Assembly: GCA_964598225.1 (NCBI GenBank)
Contig: CAZRBG010000002.1
Location: forward strand, 124,001-188,000
Length of the DNA: 64,000 bases
Source of the DNA: SG8-4 sp964598225
Lineage (GTDB): Bacteria; Planctomycetota; Phycisphaerae; Sedimentisphaerales; Anaerobacaceae
Direction of reading: 5' to 3'
In this document: positions 43,605-53,540 of the stretch, piece after piece
How positions within the stretch are numbered: the stretch's first letter is position 1
How the letters are laid out: every line of letters begins with the position of its first letter
Notes under the pieces: model-generated
Database searches by the model: none
Told to the model about the DNA's origin: nothing
What the model saw: the letters and a program-made list of their open reading frames with translations, nothing else
Program-made: the position numbers and the translations under genes

Positions 43605-45128
43605 ATGTTATTGAATGCACGGAACGCGTTGGCGTTTTTCTTAATAACAGCTATTGTTTTTTGTGCGGCAGATTTGACTCTTGCCAAAGCGAGAGCCGGC
43701 TCCTCGCAGCCAAAGCTAAAGCCGCTGGTCAGGGTGGTCGATCTGAACCTGGGTGAATCACAGGAGGTAGAGCTTTGCAACGGTTCAAGGGCGACTGTCA
43801 AACTGCTCGATCTGAAAGAGAAGCGGGACGACATCCGCAACGCCGTCAGGAAGGCTGTGGCGACAGTTGAGATCAACGGCCAAACCGTCTCGCTTGTCTC
43901 TTCGACTTATCATCTACCCGCGACCGTCGCCGGCGTGCGGATCGATTGCCCCGTTACCAAAGGATATCTGGCCAACAGCAGCAAGCAAAACGCGTGGGGT
44001 TTGGCTAAAGACGCCAGAATAAGGCTGTGGCCCGCTGATTCCCCACTGTTAAAGCCCGGCACGTTTGTATACCCTGTCAAACAGCGATGGTTCGCCAGCG
44101 ATACGCAGATGGCGAACGTGCCGACTTTCGTCGACGGCGGCGAATTGCCGAGCAATAAGAATATCTACTACCACTACGGCCTGGACTTCGGCGGCGCCGA
44201 ACGGCTGGTTGAAGTTGTTGCCGCAACAGATGGATTGGTGGTCTCCGCCAGTGAAGAGAAACTGCCTGGATACGAAGACTCGCCTGTCAGACCTCGCTAC
44301 GATGTGATCTACGTGCTGGATGATCGGGGCTGGTTCTACCGTTACAGTCACCTATACAAGATCAACGATTCGGTCAAGCCCGGCAGGCGCGTCAAAATGG
44401 GCCAGCAGATCGGCATCCTCGGCAAAGAGGGCGGCAGCGGCGGATGGTCGCACCTGCACTTCGACATAAAATGCAGACAACCGTCGGGCGAATGGGGAAT
44501 CCAGAACGCTTACGCCTTCGCGTGGGAGGCCTACCAGCGCCAGTACAAGCCGAAAATCATCGCCGTGGCCCGGCCTCACCACCTGGCCTGGGTGGGCCAA
44601 GAGGTCGAGCTGGATGCGACACGCTCATGGAGTTCGACCGGCGACATCAACAAATTCGAGTGGACGTTCTGCGATGGAACCTCGGCCAGGGGAGCAAAAG
44701 TAAGGCGGGTATACGACAAGCCCGGCGAATACAACGAGATCGTCAAAATTACCGACGTCGCGGGAAACGTCGATTACGATTTCGCCGTTGTTCAGATAAT
44801 CGACAAAGAGCACCCCGGACAGACGCCGCCCACTATTCACGCGGTCTATTATCCCACTTTCGGCATCAAGCCCGGCGACGAAGTCACCTTCAAAGTGCGA
44901 AGTTTCCGCATCAAGGAAGGCAGCGAGACATGGGATTTTGGCGACGGCTCGCCGAAGGTAACCGTACAATCAGACGGCAACGCCAGAGTGCACAATCCAC
45001 ACGGTTACGCCATCACCAGGCATAGTTACGAAAAACCGGGACACTACATCGCCACCGTCGAGCGCACCAACAAACGAGGCCACCGCGCCGTTACTCATTT
45101 GCACGTTCGAGTGGGATTAGATGATTAG
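43605..45128 (+). CDS. Secreted M23 (LytM-type) peptidase with PKD domains
   Basis: 507 residues with a signal peptide. M23 domain at about 185-310: HYGLDFGG and HLHFDIK carry the zinc ligands, with SHLYKINDSVKPGRRVKMGQ between. Two PKD-like repeats follow (SWSSTGDINKFEWTFCDGTS and the later ETWDFGDGSPKV). M23 enzymes cleave peptidoglycan cross-bridges; planctomycete cell walls contain peptidoglycan. The PKD modules probably bind surface polymer. GAGGT is seven bases before the start. Confidence 0.88.
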   Translation: MLLNARNALAFFLITAIVFCAADLTLAKARAGSSQPKLKPLVRVVDLNLGESQEVELCNGSRATVKLLDLKEKRDDIRNAVRKAVATVEINGQTVSLVSSTYHLPATVAGVRIDCPVTKGYLANSSKQNAWGLAKDARIRLWPADSPLLKPGTFVYPVKQRWFASDTQMANVPTFVDGGELPSNKNIYYHYGLDFGGAERLVEVVAATDGLVVSASEEKLPGYEDSPVRPRYDVIYVLDDRGWFYRYSHLYKINDSVKPGRRVKMGQQIGILGKEGGSGGWSHLHFDIKCRQPSGEWGIQNAYAFAWEAYQRQYKPKIIAVARPHHLAWVGQEVELDATRSWSSTGDINKFEWTFCDGTSARGAKVRRVYDKPGEYNEIVKITDVAGNVDYDFAVVQIIDKEHPGQTPPTIHAVYYPTFGIKPGDEVTFKVRSFRIKEGSETWDFGDGSPKVTVQSDGNARVHNPHGYAITRHSYEKPGHYIATVERTNKRGHRAVTHLHVRVGLDD

Positions 45129-45138
45129 TGGACAGTAC

Positions 45139-45196
45139 GTAGGGTGGGGCTTGCCCCACCGATAGTCAGCGACGGTGGGGCAAGCCCCACCCTACC
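45139..45196. repeat. Inverted pair of TAGGGTGGGGC palindromes
   Basis: GTAGGGTGGGGCTTGCCCC at 45139 and its reverse complement ending at 45196, 13 bases apart. The second copy, read on the minus strand as CGGTAGGGTGGGG, provides the TAG stop of the AhpD-like gene. Further copies at 12221, 26212, 26476, 39933 and 52033. Confidence 0.8.
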
Positions 45197-45401
45197 GGTT
45201 GTTAATGACGGTCGGGATGAATTCGTCCATCTTGGCCGCTGAGCCTTTGCGCACCATTTTGCCGATGGCGATCGCGTCGGCGATTTGCTCATCCGTCGCG
45301 CCGTTTTCTTTGGCCTTGGCGATGTGGAACTCGAGGCAAGGCTTGCAGTTTGCGGTGATTGATGCTCCGATGGCAATCAGCTCTTTGGTTTTGACATCCA
45401 T
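45192..45401 (-). CDS. Carboxymuconolactone decarboxylase/AhpD-like protein
   Basis: 69 residues. GGAAGGAG precedes the ATG at 45401. A single AhpD-like helix bundle with the redox motif ANCKPCLEFH (CxxC then His) and EQIADAIAIGKMV. Such mini-AhpD proteins may be thiol reductases or peroxidase partners. It sits directly downstream of the exported enolase-like gene on the same strand. Confidence 0.85.
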   Translation of the reverse strand: MDVKTKELIAIGASITANCKPCLEFHIAKAKENGATDEQIADAIAIGKMVRKGSAAKMDEFIPTVINNR

Positions 45402-45427
45402 AATCGTCTCCTTCCGTACGGAAGCGA

Positions 45428-46687
45428 TCAACTATACACAGCGGGTTTGGCGTTTTTCAATAGACTCTTGATATCCTTAATGCCGACGCCGGGGCCTTGA
45501 GGAACCGTGATTGCGCCGTCTCTGATCTTCAGGGGTGGATCGAACCAGTCGGCGTATCTCTCGATGTTGCGCTTGTACTCCTGGTACAGACCGATGTCCG
45601 GCGTGAACGAGGCAAAGTGCAGCATGTAGATGAATCCGAAACCTCCGGAGATGTGGACTGTTGTCGGCATCCCCGCGACCGCAGCCATGCGCGCAACCCG
45701 CGTCGAGCGAATCAGTCCTCCGTAATAGTGCAGGTCCGGCTGGACGATGTCCACGCCGCGGTTATGGATCATCCAGCGAAACCGCCGCTGGCTGAATTCC
45801 TGCTCGCCTCCGGCAACAGGGATCGTCAGTGCGTCGGTCACGACCTTCGTGTCCCACAAATGATCGAACGGGCACGGCTCCTCGAAATAAACGGCGTCGA
45901 TTTCTTCGAGCATTCTGCCTATTTCAATCGCTTTCGGCGGGTCATACGAGCTGTTGGCGTCTGCATGAAGATCGATCTCGTCGCCGAGCTTCTTTCGGGC
46001 AAGAGGAATCAAATTCTCGGTCCGGCCCGGCATGGAGTCGGCGTTTTTGCTCATGCGTCCGCCCACTCGAAACTTCACGGCCCTGGCGCCGGTTTCCTCG
46101 ATCAGCTTCGCGAGGTACTCGACTTCCTCTTCCGGCGTCGAGCCGCGCCGGCCGCTGGCGACGTAAAAATCAACGTTGCGCCTGATGACGCCGCCCATAA
46201 GTTGCCCGATTGATCTGCCGGTTACTCTGCCAATCATGTCAAGGATTGCGAACTCCACCCATGCCAGGCAGCTCCAGAAAGCAAGGCCCTGGAGCTTGTA
46301 GTTGCTGCGGTATCTGTAAACACCCCACAGGTGATCTTCGAGGTCGCGTGCGTCCTTGCCGATGAAGTAAGGGATCACCCGCTTGTTTAGTATTGGATAC
46401 ACATAAGATTCCCGGCCATTAGTCAATGAGATACCCTCGGCGCCGTCTTTCGTCCTGACGCGGACGAACGAGTTGCGTCCGTCCCGCAGCAGCTCGATAG
46501 ACTCGATGATAAGCGGTGAATCGACAACTTCCGGTTTCAGCACAGGTGCAGCGGCGGCTTCCTCCAGATCCTCCAAAGTAACGCTGGATTTGCGTGAGAG
46601 AGGACCAGGTGATTGACAGCCCTGCACGAGCGAAAGCGCGCCCGTCCCGGCAGCCAGCTCAAGAACATTGCGACGGGTCAAATGCAT
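45428..46687 (-). CDS. Exported enolase-superfamily protein (mandelate racemase type)
   Basis: 419 residues. The N-terminus has a twin-arginine-like TRRNVLELAAG and a lipobox-like LVQGC, so export as a folded lipoprotein is likely. The capping and barrel domains follow with metal ligands in DLHADANSSYD, YFEEPCPFDH and AGGEQEF, and the general base region HISGGFGF. The reaction is unknown; sugar-acid dehydration or racemisation is typical. AGGAGGT precedes the start. Enolase-superfamily proteins are usually cytoplasmic, so an exported one is unusual outside Planctomycetes and relatives. Confidence 0.86.
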   Translation of the reverse strand: MHLTRRNVLELAAGTGALSLVQGCQSPGPLSRKSSVTLEDLEEAAAAPVLKPEVVDSPLIIESIELLRDGRNSFVRVRTKDGAEGISLTNGRESYVYPILNKRVIPYFIGKDARDLEDHLWGVYRYRSNYKLQGLAFWSCLAWVEFAILDMIGRVTGRSIGQLMGGVIRRNVDFYVASGRRGSTPEEEVEYLAKLIEETGARAVKFRVGGRMSKNADSMPGRTENLIPLARKKLGDEIDLHADANSSYDPPKAIEIGRMLEEIDAVYFEEPCPFDHLWDTKVVTDALTIPVAGGEQEFSQRRFRWMIHNRGVDIVQPDLHYYGGLIRSTRVARMAAVAGMPTTVHISGGFGFIYMLHFASFTPDIGLYQEYKRNIERYADWFDPPLKIRDGAITVPQGPGVGIKDIKSLLKNAKPAVYS

Positions 46688-46723
46688 AACAGACCTCCTG
46701 TTAACAGTAAAAGAGCAAACCGC

Positions 46724-46861
46724 CTACGTTGCGGCTTTTGCGCCGGCTTCCCGCACAGTTACGGATATGCGAGAAGTTTCGGCGCCGACAGCGGGAACAG
46801 AAAGCAGGAACATCCCAAGGAGCGATATGGCTTTTATAAGTTGCAGCCTGTTCTCTTTCAT
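46724..46861 (-). CDS. Short signal-peptide ORF (45 aa) upstream of the enolase-like gene
   Basis: Basic start, hydrophobic core AISLLGMFLLSVPAVGA with a plausible cleavage site after VGA, then only 18 residues ending in AGAKAAT. It stops 36 bases before the enolase-like gene. It may be a decayed secreted-protein gene or a short secreted peptide. No good ribosome site seen. Confidence 0.3.
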   Translation of the reverse strand: MKENRLQLIKAISLLGMFLLSVPAVGAETSRISVTVREAGAKAAT

Positions 46862-46933
46862 GCCGTCATTCTAATTGATATGACAATCGAGAGAAAGTGC
46901 TTTATTCATTTGTTGTCGAAGAGGCCGCCCCGG

Positions 46934-49900
46934 TCATCGACGAATTGAGAATAGAACCTCGTCGATTCTTTCGATAGAGATTTTTTTCGTTTCGAAACCT
47001 ACTGTTAGACCCTGTGGAAGTGACGTGTTCGCTTTGGTTGTCGTGCGGGCGTCGATCTCATTGCCCTCTGAATCGATGCAGCGGAACAAAGGGGCCCGAA
47101 CCCGAAGGCCCTGGATCTCATAAACAATCGTCACTATCGAATCGGCATTCTCGTAGGGCTCTGCCGCCATTTCGACCCATGCCTGTTCCCTTCGACTTTC
47201 TACGCCCGTAGCTCTTTCGCCTTTGAGGATTGTGATAGTGAACCTGAGCGGGTCGAGCAAGTCTGCCGTAACCATGCCGCCTCCACTGCCCTTGAGTTTT
47301 ATCGGCAATGTAGGTGGCGGGTCTGCAGGAGGACCATCGACATGCGGCAATTCGATGCCGTCGAAGTAGAATCTGTCTCGCCCGTGGAAAGGTCTGATCT
47401 CGAGATGGCTAAGCTGCTCGGCGGGCAGATCGAATTTGATCACCTGCGTCTTTCCTGCGCCGGCGCTGAGAAAGTGCGGGAAATCGGGGACGTGGCGGGA
47501 GCCGTCTTTCGCGATAGCGGCGATCTGATACCTGTCGCGCTCGCCGGGCATTCTTCCTTTAGCATTGACAAAATCGAACACCGCCGTACAAACGGCCGCA
47601 CCTCTTTCACTCCATTTGTTCCATTCAACCTCTGCGACCGAAAGCTTCCTGCCGTCCGCCAATGGTTCGAGAGAGCCGCTCCGGGTCGCATAACTCCAAC
47701 TGCCGTCTCGCACCTCGCGGAACAAGAGCGAACCTTCGTCCAGGCCGGCCGAAGCGCCTTGTTCTGCATTGAGCCGCCACATGGGACTGGTCGGCGGGTT
47801 GTGCAGAACCCGCATCCAGACATCGACGCTGTCAGGCAACAGTCCGCCAACGCTTCGCAACTGAACCACGCCATCGTTAACGTCGAAGCCGATCCCAAGT
47901 CGATCTTCGAGTTGCAGCAGTTCTCTCGTTTCATGGTCGAATACGCGTAATTCGAGGACATCGTATTCGCTCGCTTCTGGGCTGAGATAGATGTTGGCTA
48001 TGTCCATCCACTGCGACAGCGCGGAATAGTCCGGCGTCTTGAAATCCGGTTCGCCAAGGGTCCACCCCTTGCCGTTTTCAACGATTGGAGGCCCGGTTCG
48101 ACCCCATCGTGCTACCGCCTCAATGGAAAACTGCGTAGGTCCGACTTCGATTTGCAGGCCCCGCGTGCCGTCTGCATTCTCGTATGCTGCATTGTCAGGT
48201 GTGTGAAGCCCTGCTCGCCGAACCGGCGTTGTGCCGGTATTCCCCCGCCTCGTTTCCACTTTGGCCGGCATTAGTAGAACAACCAGAAGAAGCAGGACAG
48301 CGGAGATACCAACACCTGCTTTGCCGTACGGGCTGCGCCAGCCGACTATTCCTGTTATTAGGGCTATGACTTCAGCACCGACAAAGACAATCGCACAGAT
48401 TGTATACGGAGCCTGAATATCGAATCGTTCCAGGATTACAAACAGCAGCCAAAGCAGGATTCCGGCGATAATACCTAAAATGGCTGAGCACATGCTGAAA
48501 ACGCCGAGACTTTTTTTGCTATTGCGAGGTTTGTCGGGCTTCGTAGTTGAAGACGCCTGTTTCTTTGTTGCATTGGCGGATCTTTCACTCGCTCCTGCGA
48601 ACGCTCTCCGGGTTTCAGAGCGGTTCAGGACCACGAGCGCCCAAATCCCGAACGGCAGGCCGAGCCAGAATGCCGGATGAATCGGAGCAACCGCGAGTAT
48701 TGATGCCGCTACAGCCAGACCGTGCGATTTGCATTTGGGCATAGCCATGCCTCCCATGAATATCACAATGCTGGGAATCAGCATTGCAATCATAAGGGTC
48801 GATTCAAATACGCCCCCCAATATGCTGACACCTCTGCCCTTTCCAGAAAAAGTTGTCAAAACGATCATCAAAGGCAGGCCTATAAGAATGAGGCAGTCAA
48901 GGAGTCCTGTAATACGAATACCTATGGACGGAATGCGCAAGGCCCGGCGGGCTTGCTCGACATCTTTTTCGGAGACGGGGATCTGACTCGCTTTTGCTTT
49001 GACTCGTGCATCGACCCTTCGCCAGCACCAGCGGGCGAACAGGAAATCCAGAACCAAGCAGCTCAGCGCCGCTGCCGGAATCCAGGAGCGCTGACTTTCG
49101 GCAAAAGGAGACTGGTTGCCAACGAAAAGCACGAATATCGCGAAATCCAGTACCAGCAGGGGCAAGAGTATGACATCCGCCAGTGCGAGAGGCAGGCCTG
49201 CGACTTTGCCCCCGGAGTGACGAATGTCATGGAGCGCCATCGCTCCCAGGATGATCATGGCAAACGGCGACGCGATCCCCAATACCGTCACAACAAGGGT
49301 GAAGAACCACGATCCCCAGTCCTCGCCGGTGGGAGTGAGCAGTCCTTCGAAGCGCTTGTATCTTTCCGGCGTACTGAGCATGCCCAGAAAGAATATCAAG
49401 AAGGGAACGCAGGCAATGCCCGCCACCGCCTTACGCGAGAATCGCGGAGAGGGTACGGGGTCGGCACTCCGCTCCACTTGCCGTTCGTGGGCGGAAATAG
49501 TCTCCACGTCGGTCTTGACATCGCTGGCGTGCTGGTAGCGGCGGGCGGGTTCTTTTTCCAGCGTGTGAAGGACGACCTCGTCGAGCCGGACGTCGACATG
49601 CACTTTCCGGGACGGTGGATCGAATCGACCGAGCGGCAGTTCGCCTGTGAGCATCTCGTAAAAGACCACGCCGAGAGAGTAGATGTCCGCGCGATGATCG
49701 ACGTTACTTGAGCCTTCGATTTGTTCCGGCGCCATATAATTGGGCGTGCCCATCCTCTGTTGGGGCTGGGTCAGAGTGAAATCTGTCGGGGGGCGGTTCA
49801 GAATCTTAGCCAGGCCGAAGTCGCCGATCTTTACTTGTCCCTTCTTGTCGAGGAAGATGTTCTCGGGCTTTATGTCGCGGTGGACGAATCCTTCTTCGTG

Positions 49901-50465
49901 TGCGTATTCCAGCGCCTCGCAGACTTGAGGCACTATTGCCAGGGCCTGTTCCGGAGCGAGTTTACCGGCCCGGATTACCCTGGCGCAGGTCCGTGCCGTC
50001 TACGAATTCCATGATGAAATAATAAAGATCGTCCGACCGGCCGAAATCGTAAATATTGACGATATGCGGATGATTCAGCCTGGCAAGCGAACGGGCCTCG
50101 CGCGTAAATCGCTCCGCAAACGCTGGATCTTTGTTTATTTCGGTTGGCAGAATCTTGAGGGCCACGATCCGGTCAAGCTGTTTCTGCCGGGCCTTGTATA
50201 CGGCTCCCATGCCGCCCTGGCCCAGCAGCTCGATGATTTCTATGCCGGGCAGCTTCTCCGCCAGCTCCGCCGGCTCGGGCGGCACGAAACTGCTAGGTGG
50301 CGTGTCGCTGGTGGGAGCTGCACTCTGGTTATCGTGTATCGGAGATTTATCAGGTTCGGCGCCGGTGGGCAGTCCAAGCTTCATAACGCATTTCGGACAC
50401 ACACCTCCGGGGGCGTTTGCGGGTAACTCCCCGCCGCATTGTCGGCATTTGCTTTCTTCGGCCAT
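46934..50465 (-). pseudogene. Transmembrane Ser/Thr protein kinase, split by a one-base frameshift
   Basis: Restored length about 1176 residues. N-terminal zinc-ribbon (Cys 7, 10, 23, 26), kinase domain from about residue 75 (GQGGMGAVY at 82-90, Lys104, HRDIKPENIFL, DFGLAK), then several membrane helices and a large C-terminal domain (with GPTQFSIEAVARWGRTGP and a Cys-poor beta region) outside. After FVDGTDLRQ the frame ends in GNPGR and a stop at 49962; removing one G from the CCC at 49978-49980 joins it to VIRAGKLAPEQALAIVPQVC as expected. It is either a real mutation or a sequencing error. The ECF sigma factor lies just upstream, the usual planctomycete pairing. Confidence 0.85.
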
Positions 50466-50607
50466 GGTAACACGTCCTTTCTTTTTTGCTTTCTTGCGCT
50501 ATTTACCTACGCAAAATGGCCGGTACGTTACAGAGAATCTATTTGTTTTTGCATTGCAGTGCAATGCCAAGGCGAAAACGGGCGCTTGATTGTGACAGAC
50601 GGCGGAT

Positions 50608-51354
50608 TTACCAGCTTAGTGCCGAGAAGAGCCTGCGAATCTCATCATCGATCTGCTCCTGGCCGGCAACAGTCTGAGCAATTTCATCCCGCAGGATTTC
50701 CCGGCATCTTTTTCGCAGACGATGAACGGCTACTCTCACAGCCCCTTCGGTCATGTTTAGCTCGGCTGCTGCTTCTCGATACGGAACAGAGTTTGGTTCG
50801 GCGGCAATATATATTTTCAGGTGGTCGAAAACCTTCTGTTTGCCTTTTTCCGCCAGTTCGGCGTCAAGCCGGTCCATCGTCCGCTCCAAGACCTTTAATG
50901 CCCAGGACTTCTCGAACAACTTCTCGGGCGTCAAGTCTTCGGCCGGTTCGAGTGCGTACCGGCTTTCGGCATTCTCGAAGTCGAGAGAAAGCGCCGCCCT
51001 GCCACCGCCGCGTTTCAGGGCTGCGGCTCTGGCGCGCTCGTTGGCGACGAAATGCTTCAGAGCAGTGAGCAGAAAGTTGCGGAATTTGCCGGGCTTGGGT
51101 CTGACTTTTCCGAGATAATTCTTGTCCAGCATCTGGGCAAAGAATGCCTGAGTGTGATCCGCGGCCTCGTGAGCGTCGTATCCGTGCCGACGTAGATAAG
51201 CATAAAGCGGGAACCAATATGTTTGGCACAACGTGCTCAGGGCCGGCTCATGGTCCGGAGACGAGCTGCGCCCCGCCGCCAGAACCACGCTCCAGTGCGT
51301 CGTAGCAAAGCGGCCTTTATCCGCAGTAGAATCTCTTAACCTCTTACGTGCCAT
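50608..51354 (-). CDS. ECF sigma factor of the kinase-associated type
   Basis: 248 residues. Region 2: LSTLCQTYWFPLYAYLRRHG and EAADHTQAFFAQML; region 4 with VPYREAAAELNMTEGAVRVAVHRLRKR. The opening FATTHWSVVLAAG is typical of the large planctomycete ECF group that is controlled by Ser/Thr kinases rather than by anti-sigma factors. The kinase gene is 140 bases downstream on the same strand. Confidence 0.9.
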   Translation of the reverse strand: MARKRLRDSTADKGRFATTHWSVVLAAGRSSSPDHEPALSTLCQTYWFPLYAYLRRHGYDAHEAADHTQAFFAQMLDKNYLGKVRPKPGKFRNFLLTALKHFVANERARAAALKRGGGRAALSLDFENAESRYALEPAEDLTPEKLFEKSWALKVLERTMDRLDAELAEKGKQKVFDHLKIYIAAEPNSVPYREAAAELNMTEGAVRVAVHRLRKRCREILRDEIAQTVAGQEQIDDEIRRLFSALSW

Positions 51355-51435
51355 TTTCTATTGACTCCCGGCTGTTGCTTTGGCGCCTTTCAATAGTAAA
51401 TAGTCTATGGAGAATAATCAATAGCAATTGACGCT

Positions 51436-51463
51436 TTGTTCTGGCGGTCGACGACGCTATAAT
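51436..51463 (+). promoter_or_regulatory. Predicted promoter giving a leaderless cobO mRNA
   Basis: TTGTTC (51436-51441), 16 bases, TATAAT (51458-51463). The cobO ATG is six bases after the -10 box, where transcription would start, and there is no Shine-Dalgarno. Confidence 0.45.
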
Positions 51464-51469
51464 ACGGCC

Positions 51470-52012
51470 ATGCTGGAGAAAGGAATCGTACAGATTTATA
51501 CCGGCGACGGCAAAGGCAAGACCACGGCGGCTTTCGGGCTTGCCCTTCGTGCCGCCGGGCAGGGAAACAAGGTACTGATCTATCAATTCCTGAAGCCGCC
51601 GGGCCTTGAGACGGGCGAGCGCTTGGCGCTTCAGGCGGAAAATCACGGCATAAGGCTCGAAGTTGTCGATGTTCCCTGGGACATGTCCGCATCCTGGGAG
51701 GATGAGGGCGCTTTAGTGGGTATGCGAAAAGCGATAGCCGAAGTTCTTGCAAGGATTGCCGAGATGGCGCAGAATAGGCTTTACGATATCTTTATACTTG
51801 ATGAAATCGTATTCTGCCTCTCGAAGGGATTGGCTGATTTGGAAGGTGTGAAGAGAATTATTAATCAGAGATACCCTTCGGTTGAGATTGTAATGACCGG
51901 TAGGGACGTGACAAAAGAGTTGGTGGATATGGCAGACTTAGTGACGGAGATGAAGTGCGTAAAGCATCCTTTTGGTGCAGGCCTGCCCGCCAGGAGAGGA
52001 ATTGAGTATTGA
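51470..52012 (+). CDS. cobO: Cob(I)yrinic acid a,c-diamide adenosyltransferase
   Basis: 180-residue CobO/BtuR-type enzyme that adds the adenosyl ligand to corrinoids. P-loop-like QIYTGDGKGKTTAAFGLALR, then LIYQFLKPP, FILDEIVFCLSKG and EIVMTGRDVTKEL. No other cobalamin gene is close and no cobalamin riboswitch precedes it; the mRNA appears leaderless. Confidence 0.94.
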   Translation: MLEKGIVQIYTGDGKGKTTAAFGLALRAAGQGNKVLIYQFLKPPGLETGERLALQAENHGIRLEVVDVPWDMSASWEDEGALVGMRKAIAEVLARIAEMAQNRLYDIFILDEIVFCLSKGLADLEGVKRIINQRYPSVEIVMTGRDVTKELVDMADLVTEMKCVKHPFGAGLPARRGIEY

Positions 52013-52032
52013 ATAAGTATATTTTCAAAATG

Positions 52033-52052
52033 CAGGGTGGGGCTTGCCCCAC
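52033..52052. repeat. TAGGGTGG-type palindrome between cobO and ispD
   Basis: CAGGGTGGGGCTTGCCCCAC, same stem word as the 45139 pair, with the TAG head changed to CAG. Confidence 0.65.
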
Positions 52053-52080
52053 TATTCAACTTTGAACGGGAAGTGCCGTA

Positions 52081-52821
52081 ATGAGTAAAAGTGTTGCAGC
52101 GATAATCTGTGCCGCCGGGGCCAGCAGCCGGTTCGGCGGAAAGAGGAAAAAGGCTTTTGCCGACGTTGCCGGTAGGGCTGTCTTTTTGAGGAGTGTCGAG
52201 CTTTTTTCCGATCGCGAGGATGTCAAACAGGTCCTGCTTGGCATCGCACCGGAAGATGAAGAACTCGTCAACGTCAAGTGGGGACCGAACCTGAAGTTCT
52301 TCGGGGTCAAGATATTCCTGGGCGGCGCCGAGCGATTCGATACCGTCCAAAACGGGCTCGAACTTGTCAAAGATGATATCGAGCTTGTTGCCGTACACGA
52401 TGCATGCCGGTGCTGCGTGACGGATAAGATTATCGACGACAGTATTGCCGCCGCCGCCGAGAGCGGAGCGGCGATCCCGGCTTGCCCGGTTACGGCTACT
52501 ATCAAGAAAGTAAAAGACAGTGCGATAATTGAGACGGTCGACAGAAGCGACCTTTACGAGGCCCAAACCCCGCAGGCATTTTCCGCCGACTTGTTGAAGA
52601 AGGCATACGAAAATCTCGATAATCTCGACAAGACCGGCATCAGCGATGACGCCCAACTGGTCGAGGCGCTGGGCCACAAAGTGAGTATTGTCGAATCGGA
52701 CTCATCCAATATAAAGATAACCCGCGGAAGCGACACGGCCATCGCCGATGCTATTATCAAATCACGGCCTAAACCTGCAGCGAAAGGCCCCATTGGTCCG
52801 TACATAGAGGCACAATGGTAG
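52081..52821 (+). CDS. ispD: 2-C-methyl-D-erythritol 4-phosphate cytidylyltransferase
   Basis: 246-residue MEP-pathway enzyme for isoprenoids. Nucleotide-binding AAGASSRFGGKRKKAF, VQNGLEL, ACPVTATIKKV and EAQTPQAFSADLL match IspD. The usual VHDAARP is here VHDACRCCV, a change next to the active site. The C-terminus is extended (KPAAKGPIGPYIEAQW). Confidence 0.9.
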   Translation: MSKSVAAIICAAGASSRFGGKRKKAFADVAGRAVFLRSVELFSDREDVKQVLLGIAPEDEELVNVKWGPNLKFFGVKIFLGGAERFDTVQNGLELVKDDIELVAVHDACRCCVTDKIIDDSIAAAAESGAAIPACPVTATIKKVKDSAIIETVDRSDLYEAQTPQAFSADLLKKAYENLDNLDKTGISDDAQLVEALGHKVSIVESDSSNIKITRGSDTAIADAIIKSRPKPAAKGPIGPYIEAQW

Positions 52822-52865
52822 TGGGACTACGTATTGATTGTTGTTTGAAACAGGGAGACTTCAAG

Positions 52866-53540
52866 ATGAGAACGTTTGCATGTTTGACAGTGGCAATTGG
52901 TTTGTTGCTATCATTGACCGGATGTAACGGCCTGGGCGGCGGCAATGGAAAGATGCCGCTCGTGTTCGAGGCTGATTTCGAGCACGGCACTCTCGACGAT
53001 TGGCAGGCTACCGATCCTGCTGCCTGGCGGATCGAAGAAGGTCGCGGCGGCAAAGTGCTGGCTCTGCACAAGCAAAGCGACTACAAACCTGAGGTCCGCT
53101 CGCCCGTGAACATCAACCTGATCGAAGACGTGGTTGTAGGAAGCTTCATCCTGGAGTTGAAGATGCACTCGACCACGAAAGATTACGGCCATCGAGACTT
53201 ATGCCTGTTCTTCGGACACCGGGATCCCACGCATTTCTATTACGTGCACATCGCCAACAAATCGGACGCGCACGCCAATTCGATATTCATCGTTAACGGC
53301 GAGCCCCGCGTTTCGATCGCCGAAACCCGGACCGAAGGAACCAAGTGGGACGATAACTGGCATACGGTTCGCCTGGTGCGCGACGTGGAAACCGGTATGA
53401 TCGAGGTCTTTTTCGATAACGCGGAAAAGCCGATCATGACCGCTGTCGATCACAACTTCACATGGGGCAAGATCGGCGTCGGCTCGTTCGACGATACGGG
53501 GCAATTCGACGAAATTCGCGTCTGGGGCCGGAGGAAGTAG
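52866..53540 (+). CDS. Lipoprotein with laminin-G/concanavalin-like domain
   Basis: 224 residues, GGGAGA before the ATG; lipobox LLSLTGC. Beta-sandwich signs: EADFEHGTLDDWQATDPAAW, ILELKMHSTTKDYGHRDLCL, WHTVRLVRDVETGMIEVFF and IGVGSFDDTGQFDEIRVWG. Such domains bind glycans or act as non-catalytic parts of hydrolases. The frame is open for 17 codons upstream, overlapping ispD, but the signal peptide sets the start. Confidence 0.8.
   Translation: MRTFACLTVAIGLLLSLTGCNGLGGGNGKMPLVFEADFEHGTLDDWQATDPAAWRIEEGRGGKVLALHKQSDYKPEVRSPVNINLIEDVVVGSFILELKMHSTTKDYGHRDLCLFFGHRDPTHFYYVHIANKSDAHANSIFIVNGEPRVSIAETRTEGTKWDDNWHTVRLVRDVETGMIEVFFDNAEKPIMTAVDHNFTWGKIGVGSFDDTGQFDEIRVWGRRK

Noticed and set aside
46934..50465. 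Two separate genes for the kinase region
   Set aside because: Sequence on both sides joins into one standard kinase when one base is removed; the second part starts in the middle of the kinase domain.
51400..51470. Cobalamin riboswitch before cobO
   Set aside because: The gap is too short and lacks the conserved box; the gene looks leaderless.
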